From JAHEEL01 sp034660035 (GTDB taxonomy: Bacteria > Actinomycetota > Acidimicrobiia > Spongiisociales > UBA5794): a stretch of 25,614 nt of DNA. Location of the stretch: NCBI GenBank assembly GCA_034660035.1, contig JAYEIJ010000165.1, positions 1-25,614 of the forward strand. Reading direction: 5' to 3'. The position numbers were made by a program, and so were the translations under genes. A model generated the notes under the pieces. That model saw nothing but the letters and a program-made list of their open reading frames with translations. It had not been told where the DNA came from and did no database searches. The first letter of the stretch is position 1; the number at the start of each line of letters is the position of its first letter. Below, in pieces: positions 1-7,106 of the stretch.

Positions 1-87
1 CCATTGTTTGCAGTAGCGCTCAGACACCGGCATACTTCCGTGCGATCGGCCCTTCTTCTACGCGGGCCGCAAGGAAAGGGTCCTGGG

Positions 88-321
88 TTGTTCACCGGAA
101 TCGTCGCCGTCCTCCAATTGCTCATCTCGCTTGGGCTCATCTTCTTGATCCTGCTTCATGCGGGTCGCGGCGGCGGAGTCTCCGACATGTTCGGTGGTGG
201 AATGAGCAGCGGGAACATCGGCGGATCAACGGTGGTCGAGAAGAACCTCGACCGGCTCACAGTGGCAACGGCCATTCTGTTCTCCGTCTTCACGCTCTTG
301 CTGACCTATCTCATGGCCTGA
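88..321 (+). CDS. secG: Preprotein translocase subunit SecG
   Basis: Small membrane subunit of the SecYEG export channel, about 77 aa. It has the SecG layout: an N-terminal membrane helix (VAVLQLLISLGLIFLILLH), a glycine-rich cytoplasmic loop (GRGGGVSDMFGGG) typical of the family, a short polar stretch (STVVEKNLDRLT) and a second helix (VATAILFSVFTLLLTYL). The frame stays open up to position 4, but I chose the TTG at 88 because AAGGAAAGG at 71-79 is a good ribosome binding site 8 nt before it, and because the upstream residues (Arg/His-rich) do not look like SecG. The next gene starts 57 bp downstream after a small hairpin. Family assignment is firm; the exact start is an inference. Confidence 0.93.
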   Translation: MFTGIVAVLQLLISLGLIFLILLHAGRGGGVSDMFGGGMSSGNIGGSTVVEKNLDRLTVATAILFSVFTLLLTYLMA

Positions 322-336
322 GTCCCGCATGGGACT
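321..336 (+). terminator. Small hairpin after secG
   Basis: AGTCCC and GGGACT form a 6-bp stem with a GCAT loop, starting at the last base of the secG stop codon. No T-run follows, so it is only a candidate terminator or mRNA 3'-end structure. Confidence 0.35.
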
Positions 337-378
337 GAGAGCCGCCCGAACGCAATGCGTCGGTACAAGGAGGCAACC

Positions 379-2199
379 ATGACTCGATCATGGCGCACCC
401 GCTCATTCGCTCTGATGGCCCTACTCGTCGTTTTCTCCCTTGTAGCAGTCGCCTGCACGTCAGACAGCGTCGAAACCACAACGAGTGCAGCGGTCGTAAC
501 AACGGAAGCGGTGGAACCGACAACGACGACTGCAGCGCCTGAGCCGACGACGACTACAACCGAGGCGATACCGCAGAAGCCAACCGGTGGCGAGGTGATC
601 ATTGCAGAGGCCGAGGAACCCCCGACGCTCAACCCGTTCCTTCCCGGCGGTCACAAGGCCATCGTCTCGATCGTCGGCCAGGGGTATCTGACCGGTGTTC
701 AGGAGATCGACGGGAACACGCTGGAGTTCATCCCCGAGCTTGTGACGAAACTCCCGACGACCGCGAACGGTGGAGTCACGTTGAACGACGACGCCACCAT
801 GACCGTCCGGTACGACATCAAGCCAGAAGCCGTCTGGGAAGACGGGACTCCGATCTCCGGCAGCGACTTCATGTTCACCCTCGAGACGATCCTCGATCCC
901 GACTTGCCGATCAACAAGTCCACGTACGAGGACATCGATCTCGATTCGATCGTCGTCGGTGCCAAGACGTTCGAGTACACGCTCGCCGCACCGACCGCGG
1001 TCTACGAGTTGCTGTTCGACGTGGTCCTTCCGAAGCACTCGATCGAAGGTTCAGACTTCGCTACGGACTGGGACGACAAGATGTGGGCGTCGGGTGGTCC
1101 GTTCATCTTCAGCGAGTGGGCCAAGGGGGAGTTCATCGAACTCGTCCGCAACGACAACTACTGGAAGACCGATGCCGAGACCGAACAGCAGTTGCCCTAC
1201 CTCGACAGCGTGATCTTCGAGTTCATCCCGGAACCCGAAGCGATTATCGACGCCTTCAAGGCTCATGAAGTCGACATCATCCAGCCTCGCCCTCCGAAGT
1301 TCGAGCCCATCATCGACACCATCGAGACGCTCCAGGCCCTCGAATCCAGGGGCGCGCTGGTTGAGGTGCTCACCGGTCCGATCTGGGAGCATGTGAACTT
1401 CCAGTTCGGTGACGGCCGCTTCGAACACAACGAGAACTCGTGCAACGAGTCGCTCGCTATGCGCCGGGCTGCCGGCCACGCCATCGACAAGCAACTCCTC
1501 GTCGACGAGATCCTCGCCGGCAAGGTCGAGCCGCTCGATTCGTACGTCACGGCGTACACACCGAGGTTGTCCCAGGACTCATGGACGCAGTACAACTTCG
1601 ACCCCGCCCTCGCAGGCGAGCTCTATGCCCAAGCCGTCGAAGAGACCGGCAAGGAATGCTCGTTCGTCTTCTCCACGAATTCGAACCGCGACGACCGCAT
1701 CAAGATGTCCGAGTTGTTCGCCGAGATGTTCCTGGCCGCCGGTATCCCCTACGAGAACCGGCTCGAGGAACCGCAACTCTTCTTCGGTGAGACGCTCGAG
1801 AACGGCACGTGGGATTTCGGTGAGTGGACATGGGTCGGCTCTCCCGGCCTGAGCTTCCTCATCAGCATCCACGACGTGTTCGACCCGGATGCTCCGCCTC
1901 CGCACGGTTCGAACTACTACCGCTATGGGGTTGAGGAAGAAGGAGCGACGGCCGACGATGCCTCCATTCGCTTCGCGGCGATTCGCGACGAGATGAACCA
2001 GACGGTCGATCCGAGCGACCTGGTTGATCTTGTCAACGAGGCCGAGAACCTCCTGGCCGACAACGCGGTGATGCACCCGCTCTACACGAACCTCGTGACC
2101 GCTGCGGTGTGGGAGGACGAGATCAGCGGCTTCAAGCACAATCCGACCGAGGCCGGCTACACCTGGAACATCGAAGACTGGTACCGAGCGGACGCGTAG
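379..2199 (+). CDS. ABC transporter solute-binding lipoprotein, family 5 (peptide/nickel/oligopeptide type)
   Basis: Extracytoplasmic ligand-binding subunit, about 606 aa, anchored as a lipoprotein. Residues 1-25 are a signal peptide (RSWRTR, then a hydrophobic stretch) ending in a relaxed lipobox, VAVAC, with Cys26 as the lipidated residue. A Thr/Ala/Glu/Pro linker follows (about 27-70), then the SBP_bac_5 fold: EEPPTLNPF near the start, then the family-typical stretch VWEDGTPISGSDFMFTLETI. The frame is open from 355, but AAGGAGG at 367-373 places the start at ATG 379. No permease or ATPase gene is adjacent, so the partner transporter must be encoded elsewhere or the protein acts with a promiscuous permease (inference). 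The ligand cannot be read from the sequence; Asp/Glu are frequent throughout. Confidence 0.9.
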   Translation: MTRSWRTRSFALMALLVVFSLVAVACTSDSVETTTSAAVVTTEAVEPTTTTAAPEPTTTTTEAIPQKPTGGEVIIAEAEEPPTLNPFLPGGHKAIVSIVGQGYLTGVQEIDGNTLEFIPELVTKLPTTANGGVTLNDDATMTVRYDIKPEAVWEDGTPISGSDFMFTLETILDPDLPINKSTYEDIDLDSIVVGAKTFEYTLAAPTAVYELLFDVVLPKHSIEGSDFATDWDDKMWASGGPFIFSEWAKGEFIELVRNDNYWKTDAETEQQLPYLDSVIFEFIPEPEAIIDAFKAHEVDIIQPRPPKFEPIIDTIETLQALESRGALVEVLTGPIWEHVNFQFGDGRFEHNENSCNESLAMRRAAGHAIDKQLLVDEILAGKVEPLDSYVTAYTPRLSQDSWTQYNFDPALAGELYAQAVEETGKECSFVFSTNSNRDDRIKMSELFAEMFLAAGIPYENRLEEPQLFFGETLENGTWDFGEWTWVGSPGLSFLISIHDVFDPDAPPPHGSNYYRYGVEEEGATADDASIRFAAIRDEMNQTVDPSDLVDLVNEAENLLADNAVMHPLYTNLVTAAVWEDEISGFKHNPTEAGYTWNIEDWYRADA

Positions 2200-2279
2200 C
2201 GGTTGGCCGACGAGCTACGAGGAAACAGGTCCTCCAGGGACTTTGTCGTTGTTCGAGTCCGCTTCGCCTTCGGGGTTCC

Positions 2280-2285
2280 TATACT
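2280..2285 (+). promoter_or_regulatory. -10 element of the tRNA-Leu promoter
   Basis: TATACT lies 12 nt before the mature 5' end of the tRNA, a normal distance for a short 5' leader. No convincing -35 hexamer is present at 16-19 nt spacing. Confidence 0.5.
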
Positions 2286-2297
2286 TCCGGCCGCTGC

Positions 2298-2384
2298 GTC
2301 GGAGTGGCGGAATTGGTAGACGCGCATGGTTGAGGGCCATGTGGGCGAAAGCCCGTGGAAGTTCGAGTCTTCTCTCCGACACCA
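2298..2384 (+). tRNA. tRNA-Leu (anticodon GAG)
   Basis: Complete class II tRNA cloverleaf. The acceptor stem GTCGGAG (2298-2304) pairs with CTCCGAC (2374-2380). The D arm has a GCG/CGC stem around GAATTGGTAGA. The anticodon stem CATGG/CCATG encloses loop TTGAGGG, anticodon GAG at 2332-2334, reading CUC (and CUU by wobble). The variable arm GGGC-GAAA-GCCC has a tetraloop, as expected for Leu. The T arm contains TTCGAGT. A73 and an encoded CCA (2382-2384) follow. The D-arm string closely matches bacterial tRNA-Leu. Confidence 0.97.
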
Positions 2385-2417
2385 ACAACCCTGAGGGCAC
2401 CACCCCTCGGGGTTGTT
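2384..2417 (+). terminator. Hairpin terminator after tRNA-Leu
   Basis: A 14-bp stem with one G-T wobble (2384-2397 with 2404-2417) and a 6-nt loop. It starts at the last A of the tRNA CCA end, so the terminator arm and the tRNA 3' end share one base. No T-run follows; the stem is GC-rich near the loop. It probably stops tRNA transcription and insulates the gene downstream. Confidence 0.7.
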
Positions 2418-2479
2418 GCTCGTTGCGGGGCGGTTCGGACTGCGGATCACGGCTGGACGCGGAATTGTTAACCACGGTC

Positions 2480-2485
2480 TACCGT
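2480..2485 (+). promoter_or_regulatory. Possible -10 element for the Rieske-TPP gene
   Basis: TACCGT fits the TANNNT pattern seen before other genes here and would give a leader of about 25 nt containing the GGAGGGAG ribosome site (2502-2509). No -35 is evident. Confidence 0.3.
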
Positions 2486-2516
2486 TGACCGGACGGGACC
2501 CGGAGGGAGCAATCGC

Positions 2517-4460
2517 ATGGACGACGTTCGCTGGCACGAGGTTGATGCCGATGACCTCGGTACCAACGAGGTGAAGGCGATAACTGCCGGCGGACGCTCG
2601 GTGTGCCTTGCCAGAACCGAAGCGGGCCTCAGTGCACTCGATAATCGCTGTCCCCACCAGGGCGGACCGCTCGGAGAGGGAACCATCGAGGACGGCTGGC
2701 TGATCTGCCCCTGGCATGGATACGAGTACGACCCCGTCACGGGTGCGCCGCCCGGGGGCTACGACGATGCTGTGACCCCGTACCCGATCCGGCAGGACGA
2801 CGACTCCGTTCGAGTAGGCATCCCCGCCGTGGTTGAGCGGGAGACGCTGATGGATCAGATGGTGGACGTGATGACCGAATGGGGCGTCGACACGGTCTTC
2901 GGCATGGTGGGCCACTCGAACCTCGGTTTCGCCGACGCCCTGAGGAAGGCCGAGGCCGATGGTCGGCTGCGGTACTACGGCATCCGTCACGAGGGCGCCG
3001 CCTCGTTCGCAGCCTCGGCATACGGGAAGCTCACCGGACGACCCGCAGCGTGCTTCTCGATCGCCGGTCCCGGTGCGACCAATCTCCTCACCGGTCTGTG
3101 GGAAGCCAACGTCGACCGGGCGCCGGTGCTGGCACTGACCGGGCAGATCGACACGCAGGTACTCGGTACCGGCGCCTTCCAGGAGGTCCCACTCGACCGG
3201 GCGTTCGAGGCGGTGACCGCGTGGAGCCAAACGGTGATCATTCCCGATGATGCCACCGACCTGATGGCCCTTGCGATAAAGCATGCGATCGTGGAGCGGT
3301 CCGTCGGTCATCTGATCCTCCCCGATGAGGTGCAGCTGATGCCGGGACTCGAGGATGCGCCCGAACGGCCGATGGCGGGCCGACTGGCCGATCCGAGGAT
3401 CGAGCCGGGTCGACGCGACGTGGAGCGGGCGATCGAACTGCTGAACCACGCGAAACGTCCCGTCATCATCGCCGGCAACGGTGCCCGCGCACATCGAGCG
3501 GACGTGATTCGCTTCGCTGAGAAGTTCGATATCCCCGTGATCACGACCTTCAAAGCGAAGGGCCTGATCGGCGACGATCACCCACTGGCCTGCGGAACGC
3601 TCGGTCGGTCGGGCACACGTGTGGCCGCCGCGACGATGAGTCAGGCCGACCTTCTGCTCGTTCTCGGGGCATCGTTCGCGAACCACACCGGGATCTCCGA
3701 GAAGAAGACGACGATCCAGGTCGACGTGGACCGGATGACGCTAGGAAAATTCCACCCCGTTGACCTGCCTGTTCTGAGCAACATCGGAGCGTTCATTGCC
3801 CGAATCGACGAAAGCCTCGCCGACCGCGACCGACCCGACGAGCGGGACGCCGTCGCAGATCGTTGGAGAAACTGGAGGGCGGAGAAGGAGCGGAGAGCGA
3901 ACCTGAAGGATGAACGGGGATGGATGCACCCTGCCCGGATCTTCGACGTTCTCAGCGGGTTGGTGCCGGACAACGCCGTGATCACCGTCGACGTCGGCAA
4001 CAACACGTACGCGTTCGGGCACTATTTCGAGTCCAAGGGTGGCCAGGACGTTCTCATGTCGGGCTATCTCGGATCGATCGGGTTCGCGCTCCCCGGTGCG
4101 ATGGGTGCGTTCGCGGCAACGGGTGGCGACCGGCCGATCGTCTCGATCTCCGGCGATGGCGGTATCGGCCAGTACCTCGCGGAGTTCACCACAGCCGTCA
4201 AGTACGGAATGCCGATCACACAACTGGTCCTGAACAACGACGAGATCGCGAAGATCAGTCGCGAACAGATCTCTGAACTGTTCCCCGTGTGGGGGACGGA
4301 TCTCGTCAATCCGGACTTCGCCGCCTTCGCGGAACTGTGCGGTGGCCGTGGTTTCCGCGTGGAGGAACCGGAGGACCTCGAGTCGGTCCTGAGCGAGGCC
4401 CTCCAGATCGACGATGGGCCGTCGCTCGTCGAGATCCGGACCTCGCCCCGCTGGACGTGA
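2517..4460 (+). CDS. Rieske [2Fe-2S] domain fused to a thiamine-pyrophosphate enzyme
   Basis: A 647-aa two-part protein. Residues 1-105 are a Rieske ferredoxin-type domain: C45-P-H47 and C64-P-W-H67, the CxH...CxxH ligands of a [2Fe-2S] cluster. Residues 106-647 are a full-length TPP enzyme of the acetolactate synthase/pyruvate oxidase/glyoxylate carboligase class. Its N-terminal domain has the activating glutamate (HEGAA, E159) and GPGATN. A central Rossmann-like domain follows (PVIIAGNGARAHRADV). The C-terminal domain has the TPP/Mg motif GDG (546-548), 24 residues, then NN (573-574). GGAGGGAG sits 7 nt before ATG 2517. There is no signal peptide, so it should be cytoplasmic. Substrate is unknown; the cluster suggests an oxidative decarboxylase passing electrons out, or a regulatory or structural cluster (inference). 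No partner oxidoreductase is adjacent. Confidence 0.9.
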   Translation: MDDVRWHEVDADDLGTNEVKAITAGGRSVCLARTEAGLSALDNRCPHQGGPLGEGTIEDGWLICPWHGYEYDPVTGAPPGGYDDAVTPYPIRQDDDSVRVGIPAVVERETLMDQMVDVMTEWGVDTVFGMVGHSNLGFADALRKAEADGRLRYYGIRHEGAASFAASAYGKLTGRPAACFSIAGPGATNLLTGLWEANVDRAPVLALTGQIDTQVLGTGAFQEVPLDRAFEAVTAWSQTVIIPDDATDLMALAIKHAIVERSVGHLILPDEVQLMPGLEDAPERPMAGRLADPRIEPGRRDVERAIELLNHAKRPVIIAGNGARAHRADVIRFAEKFDIPVITTFKAKGLIGDDHPLACGTLGRSGTRVAAATMSQADLLLVLGASFANHTGISEKKTTIQVDVDRMTLGKFHPVDLPVLSNIGAFIARIDESLADRDRPDERDAVADRWRNWRAEKERRANLKDERGWMHPARIFDVLSGLVPDNAVITVDVGNNTYAFGHYFESKGGQDVLMSGYLGSIGFALPGAMGAFAATGGDRPIVSISGDGGIGQYLAEFTTAVKYGMPITQLVLNNDEIAKISREQISELFPVWGTDLVNPDFAAFAELCGGRGFRVEEPEDLESVLSEALQIDDGPSLVEIRTSPRWT

Positions 4461-4467
4461 TGGTCCG

Positions 4468-4473
4468 TATCCT
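4468..4473 (+). promoter_or_regulatory. Possible -10 element for thiI
   Basis: TATCCT lies in the 40-bp gap before thiI, giving a leader of about 20 nt that contains GGAG before ATG 4501. No clear -35. Confidence 0.3.
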
Positions 4474-4500
4474 GAACTCCACCAAGACCGCGGAGTCTTC

Positions 4501-5667
4501 ATGATCCACATCACCCTCTCGGGCGACATCTTCCTCAAATCCCGTCGTACGCAGCCGCGGATGATCAAACGCGTCCTAGCGAGCCTTCAGTTGGCACTGG
4601 ATGAAGCGGGATGTGATGCACCGTTGGAGCGACTGGGATCACACCGGTTCGCCATTGACGCCGGTGATCGAACCGATGCGGTCATCGAAAGGGCAACTCG
4701 GATCTTCGGTGTGGCGTCCGTCAACGAGATGGAGGAGATCGCTGCAGGCGACCTTGATCATCTCGCATCGGAGGTCGCGCGCCTGACCCGGGATCGTGTT
4801 GTCGGTCGAACGTTCGGTGTCAGGGTGAAGCGGCGGGGTACGCATACCTGGAAGTCATACGATCTTGCCTCTCGATCCGGGTCGTTGCTCGTCGAGGCGG
4901 GTGGCACGGTGAACCTGGATGACCCGCAGGAACCGGTCGACGTGATCGTGATGGACGATCGGGCCTTCCTCGTTGTGGCTCACCACCGCGGACCCGGGGG
5001 TCTTCCGGTGGGTACGCAGGAGCCGGTGCTCGGTCTGATCTCGGGCGGCTTCGACTCGGTGGTCGCTGCATGGATGATGATGTCGCGCGGGTGCCCGGTT
5101 GAGTTCGTCCACTTCACACTGTCGTGCTCGCAATCGGATCATGCGGTGGCGGTCGCCCGGGCGCTGTGGGAGCGATGGGGCTACGGCACCGACCCGATCG
5201 TTCACGTCGTCGAGTTCCAGCCGGTGAAGGAAGCACTGCTCGAGCACGTCGACGTTCGGATGCGGCAGGTGGCATTGAAGGTGCTGATGGCTCGGGCAGC
5301 ATCGAGGATCGCTGAGGAGCAAGGGATCCTTGCGCTGCTGACGGGCGATGCGATGGGTCAGGTCTCGTCACAAACGCTGCCACATCTCGTTGCGGTGTCC
5401 GACGCCGCCGACGTCCCGATCTTCCGGCCCCTTCTCGGCCTCCCCAAACAGGACATCATCGACTACGCCCGGCGGATCGGCACGGCGGAGATGTCGGCGC
5501 GTGCCCAGGAAGTGTGTGATCTGTCGGGAGGACGGCCCGTTGCCACCGGCGCCCGACCGGAGAAGGTCGCCCGCTCGTTGAAGGACGTTCCCGAATCCCT
5601 GATGACCGATGCGGTCGCGACGAGGAAGGTGTTTCTCCTGAGGGATTGGTTCCCCGGCGCGATGTAG
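4501..5667 (+). CDS. thiI: tRNA 4-thiouridine synthase ThiI
   Basis: ATP-dependent sulfurtransferase that makes s4U8 in tRNA; in some bacteria it also serves thiazole synthesis for thiamine. The protein is 388 aa: an N-terminal ferredoxin-like and THUMP region (about 1-165), then an adenylating PP-loop domain with SGGFDS at 181-186. Cys339 in AQEVCDLSGGRPVAT sits where ThiI proteins carry the conserved cysteine equivalent to E. coli Cys344. The C-terminal rhodanese domain of E. coli ThiI is absent, so sulfur delivery must use the short-form mechanism. The frame is open upstream into the preceding gene; I chose ATG 4501 because the protein begins as ThiI does (MIHITLSGDIFLK) and GGAG is placed before it. 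It follows the TPP enzyme after 40 bp. Confidence 0.92.
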   Translation: MIHITLSGDIFLKSRRTQPRMIKRVLASLQLALDEAGCDAPLERLGSHRFAIDAGDRTDAVIERATRIFGVASVNEMEEIAAGDLDHLASEVARLTRDRVVGRTFGVRVKRRGTHTWKSYDLASRSGSLLVEAGGTVNLDDPQEPVDVIVMDDRAFLVVAHHRGPGGLPVGTQEPVLGLISGGFDSVVAAWMMMSRGCPVEFVHFTLSCSQSDHAVAVARALWERWGYGTDPIVHVVEFQPVKEALLEHVDVRMRQVALKVLMARAASRIAEEQGILALLTGDAMGQVSSQTLPHLVAVSDAADVPIFRPLLGLPKQDIIDYARRIGTAEMSARAQEVCDLSGGRPVATGARPEKVARSLKDVPESLMTDAVATRKVFLLRDWFPGAM

Positions 5668-5747
5668 CCGGCTTCGATGAAACGATGGCCGAGGCACGGA
5701 GAAGTGAAGACATGCGGGTCCGCTATGAAGTTGGCCGGGATCGGCTC

Positions 5748-5775
5748 TTGACCCGGGCAGTCGCGGGTGTAGGTT
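5748..5775 (+). promoter_or_regulatory. Promoter for the small ORF / amidase unit
   Basis: TTGACC at 5748-5753 (5 of 6 to the -35 consensus), a 16-bp spacer and TAGGTT at 5770-5775, a TANNNT-type -10. It lies 80 bp after thiI and gives a leader of about 147 nt before the next start. It has the best -35 of any promoter candidate in the window. Confidence 0.55.
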
Positions 5776-5781
5776 TCTGGC

Positions 5782-5928
5782 TGTAGTCCGCAGTTCGTGC
5801 AGGGACGAGGAGACCTGGCTCGTTGCCCGGCGAACCGACCGACCCGGCGTTGTGTGTCGCCGGCGATACCGGTGCCGATGCCGCTTGCAGATCGAGCATT
5901 GGCAACCGATCTGTGAGGGGAGGAGACG
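5782..5928 (+). promoter_or_regulatory. Structured 5' leader upstream of the amidase unit
   Basis: The interval from the predicted transcription start to the small ORF holds no gene but several local hairpins: ACGAG/CTCGT around 5804-5824, CGGCG/CGCCG around 5845-5863, and a 7-bp stem CAGATCG (5888-5894) with CGATCTG (5907-5913) ending just before the ribosome site GAGGGGAGGAG (5915-5925). Size, structure and position are those of a cis-regulatory leader. I could not match it to a known riboswitch; the core of the c-di-AMP (ydaO) class, expected before actinobacterial wall hydrolases, is not recognisable. Confidence 0.35.
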
Positions 5929-6069
5929 ATGACCCAAGAGACGGTTCCATCGGCGGTCAGCGCCGTAGCGCGTCGCCGGGGTTCGCGGTGGGCCGCCATG
6001 TTCTCGCCCCGTTCTGGCTACGGGCAGGAATCCGGTCGGCCGCATCGTGTTCGGGGGGAGATGCCATGA
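5929..6069 (+). CDS. 46-aa basic small ORF coupled to the amidase
   Basis: ATG 5929 follows an excellent ribosome site (GAGGGGAGGAG) and the frame runs 46 codons to a TGA at 6067-6069, which overlaps the amidase ATG at 6066 as ATGA. The peptide begins MTQETVPSAVSAVARRRGS and is Arg/Ser/Gly-rich with no membrane helix. Strong initiation plus the overlap suggest it is translated and couples translation of the amidase. Whether the peptide itself has a role is unknown; it may be only a leader peptide. I recognise no family. Confidence 0.45.
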   Translation: MTQETVPSAVSAVARRRGSRWAAMFSPRSGYGQESGRPHRVRGEMP

Positions 6070-6950
6070 GATACGGTGAGTTCGCCGGTGGCGCGAGAAC
6101 GTTCGGATCGCTGCCCGACAAAGGCATGAAGAAGGTTGCCCTCGTGCTCCACACGACGGAGACTTCCGGCGTGCCGGGATTCAAATCCGGGGGGACGGCA
6201 CCGCATTTCGTGTACGAGCCGAAGAGCGGCGCATGGACTCAGATGGCGGACCTGAATCGCCGGGTCGGCACCATGAAGGGCTCAGCGACGACGAAGATCT
6301 TCGCCAATGAGAAATCCATCCAGGTCGAGATCATCGGATACTCATCGAAGAAGCTTGCGGACGGGCATCCAACGCGTCTGTGGGTCGGGGATTTCACCGA
6401 CCGCATGTACACCGATCTTGCCCGGTTCGTGAAGTGGTGTCTCGACAACAGGCTGATCTCGAACCGTGTGCACGGGCCCGATCGGTTCACGACGTTCGGG
6501 GGAGCAAACAGCAAGCACCGGATGACGAAGGAAGCGTGGTACTCGTTCGATGGGTTGACCGCACACGGTGCTCCACCGGGACAGACACATTTCGACACCG
6601 GGGTTCTCAATCTTGTTCGGATCATGACAGAAGCGACGGGCGGTCAATTGCCGCCACAGGGGAACGACATGGCATTCCTGCCACTCATCAAGACGGACGG
6701 GCTCGAAACGGGACGGACCGACCGGATCGAAGATGTCAAAGCGCTGCAAGCCCGGCTGAATCGGATCGCTGCCGTAAGTCCCAAAGTGACCGTGGACGGC
6801 AAGTACGGGAGCGACACGGCCACCGCCATTCGGCAGGCCCTGGGCGCAGATGCTGTGGAGAACGGTGAGCGTTGCACCGGAGAGGTCTACGAAGCGATCT
6901 CGTTCCTGGCTCTTGGTGGAGGCGGCGGTGTGACCGAGCCGCCCGGTTGA
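6066..6950 (+). CDS. N-acetylmuramoyl-L-alanine amidase (Amidase_2/PGRP type) with peptidoglycan-binding domain
   Basis: Zn-dependent amidase cutting the MurNAc-L-Ala bond, 294 aa. His29 (LVLHTTE), His167 (TAHG) and Asp177 (HFDTG) have the H...H-x9-D spacing of AmpD (H34, H154, D164). His175 stands where AmpD has Lys162, a substitution seen as H-x-D in some endolysin-like amidases. A PG_binding_1-type domain lies at about 217-262 (VKALQARLN...VDGKYGSDTATAI). GGGGGGAG at 6053-6060 is 5 nt before ATG 6066. An alternative in-frame start at 5823 would add about 81 low-complexity residues overlapping the small ORF, which I consider unlikely. There is no signal peptide, so export is unclear; phage endolysins share this layout, but no other phage gene is next to it. 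Confidence 0.85.
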   Translation: MRYGEFAGGARTFGSLPDKGMKKVALVLHTTETSGVPGFKSGGTAPHFVYEPKSGAWTQMADLNRRVGTMKGSATTKIFANEKSIQVEIIGYSSKKLADGHPTRLWVGDFTDRMYTDLARFVKWCLDNRLISNRVHGPDRFTTFGGANSKHRMTKEAWYSFDGLTAHGAPPGQTHFDTGVLNLVRIMTEATGGQLPPQGNDMAFLPLIKTDGLETGRTDRIEDVKALQARLNRIAAVSPKVTVDGKYGSDTATAIRQALGADAVENGERCTGEVYEAISFLALGGGGGVTEPPG

Positions 6951-7071
6951 GGCTGGAGCACGAAACGCGCGCGGCTCGCCCGGTGATGACATCGCCCGCA
7001 GTCGGCTGGATGAGATGATGTCGTTCCTACCGATCCCCTGGATGGTGCAAGGTTGCGAAGAGTCGGACCCC

Positions 7072-7077
7072 TACAAT
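7072..7077 (+). promoter_or_regulatory. -10 element before the repeat lipoprotein
   Basis: TACAAT (5 of 6 to consensus) would place transcription start near 7084 and a 23-nt leader with GGGAGAG before ATG 7107. No -35 at correct spacing; TTGCGA is only 13 bp upstream. Apart from this I see nothing in the rest of the 6951-7106 gap. Confidence 0.4.
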
Positions 7078-7106
7078 CTGCGCCAATCGATACGGGAGAG
7101 AACCTC

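Noticed and set aside
2157..3686. A 509-codon minus-strand frame across the tRNA and the Rieske-TPP gene.
   Set aside because: It runs through the tRNA-Leu gene and antisense to conserved Rieske/TPP motifs; the translation has no recognisable domain.
3741..4568. A 275-codon minus-strand frame opposite the end of the TPP enzyme.
   Set aside because: Antisense to the TPP-binding domain; composition is Arg/Asp/Val-rich, typical of shadow frames.
5668..5928. Possible c-di-AMP (ydaO) riboswitch before the amidase.
   Set aside because: The conserved core strings expected for that class are not visible by eye; kept only as an unclassified structured leader.
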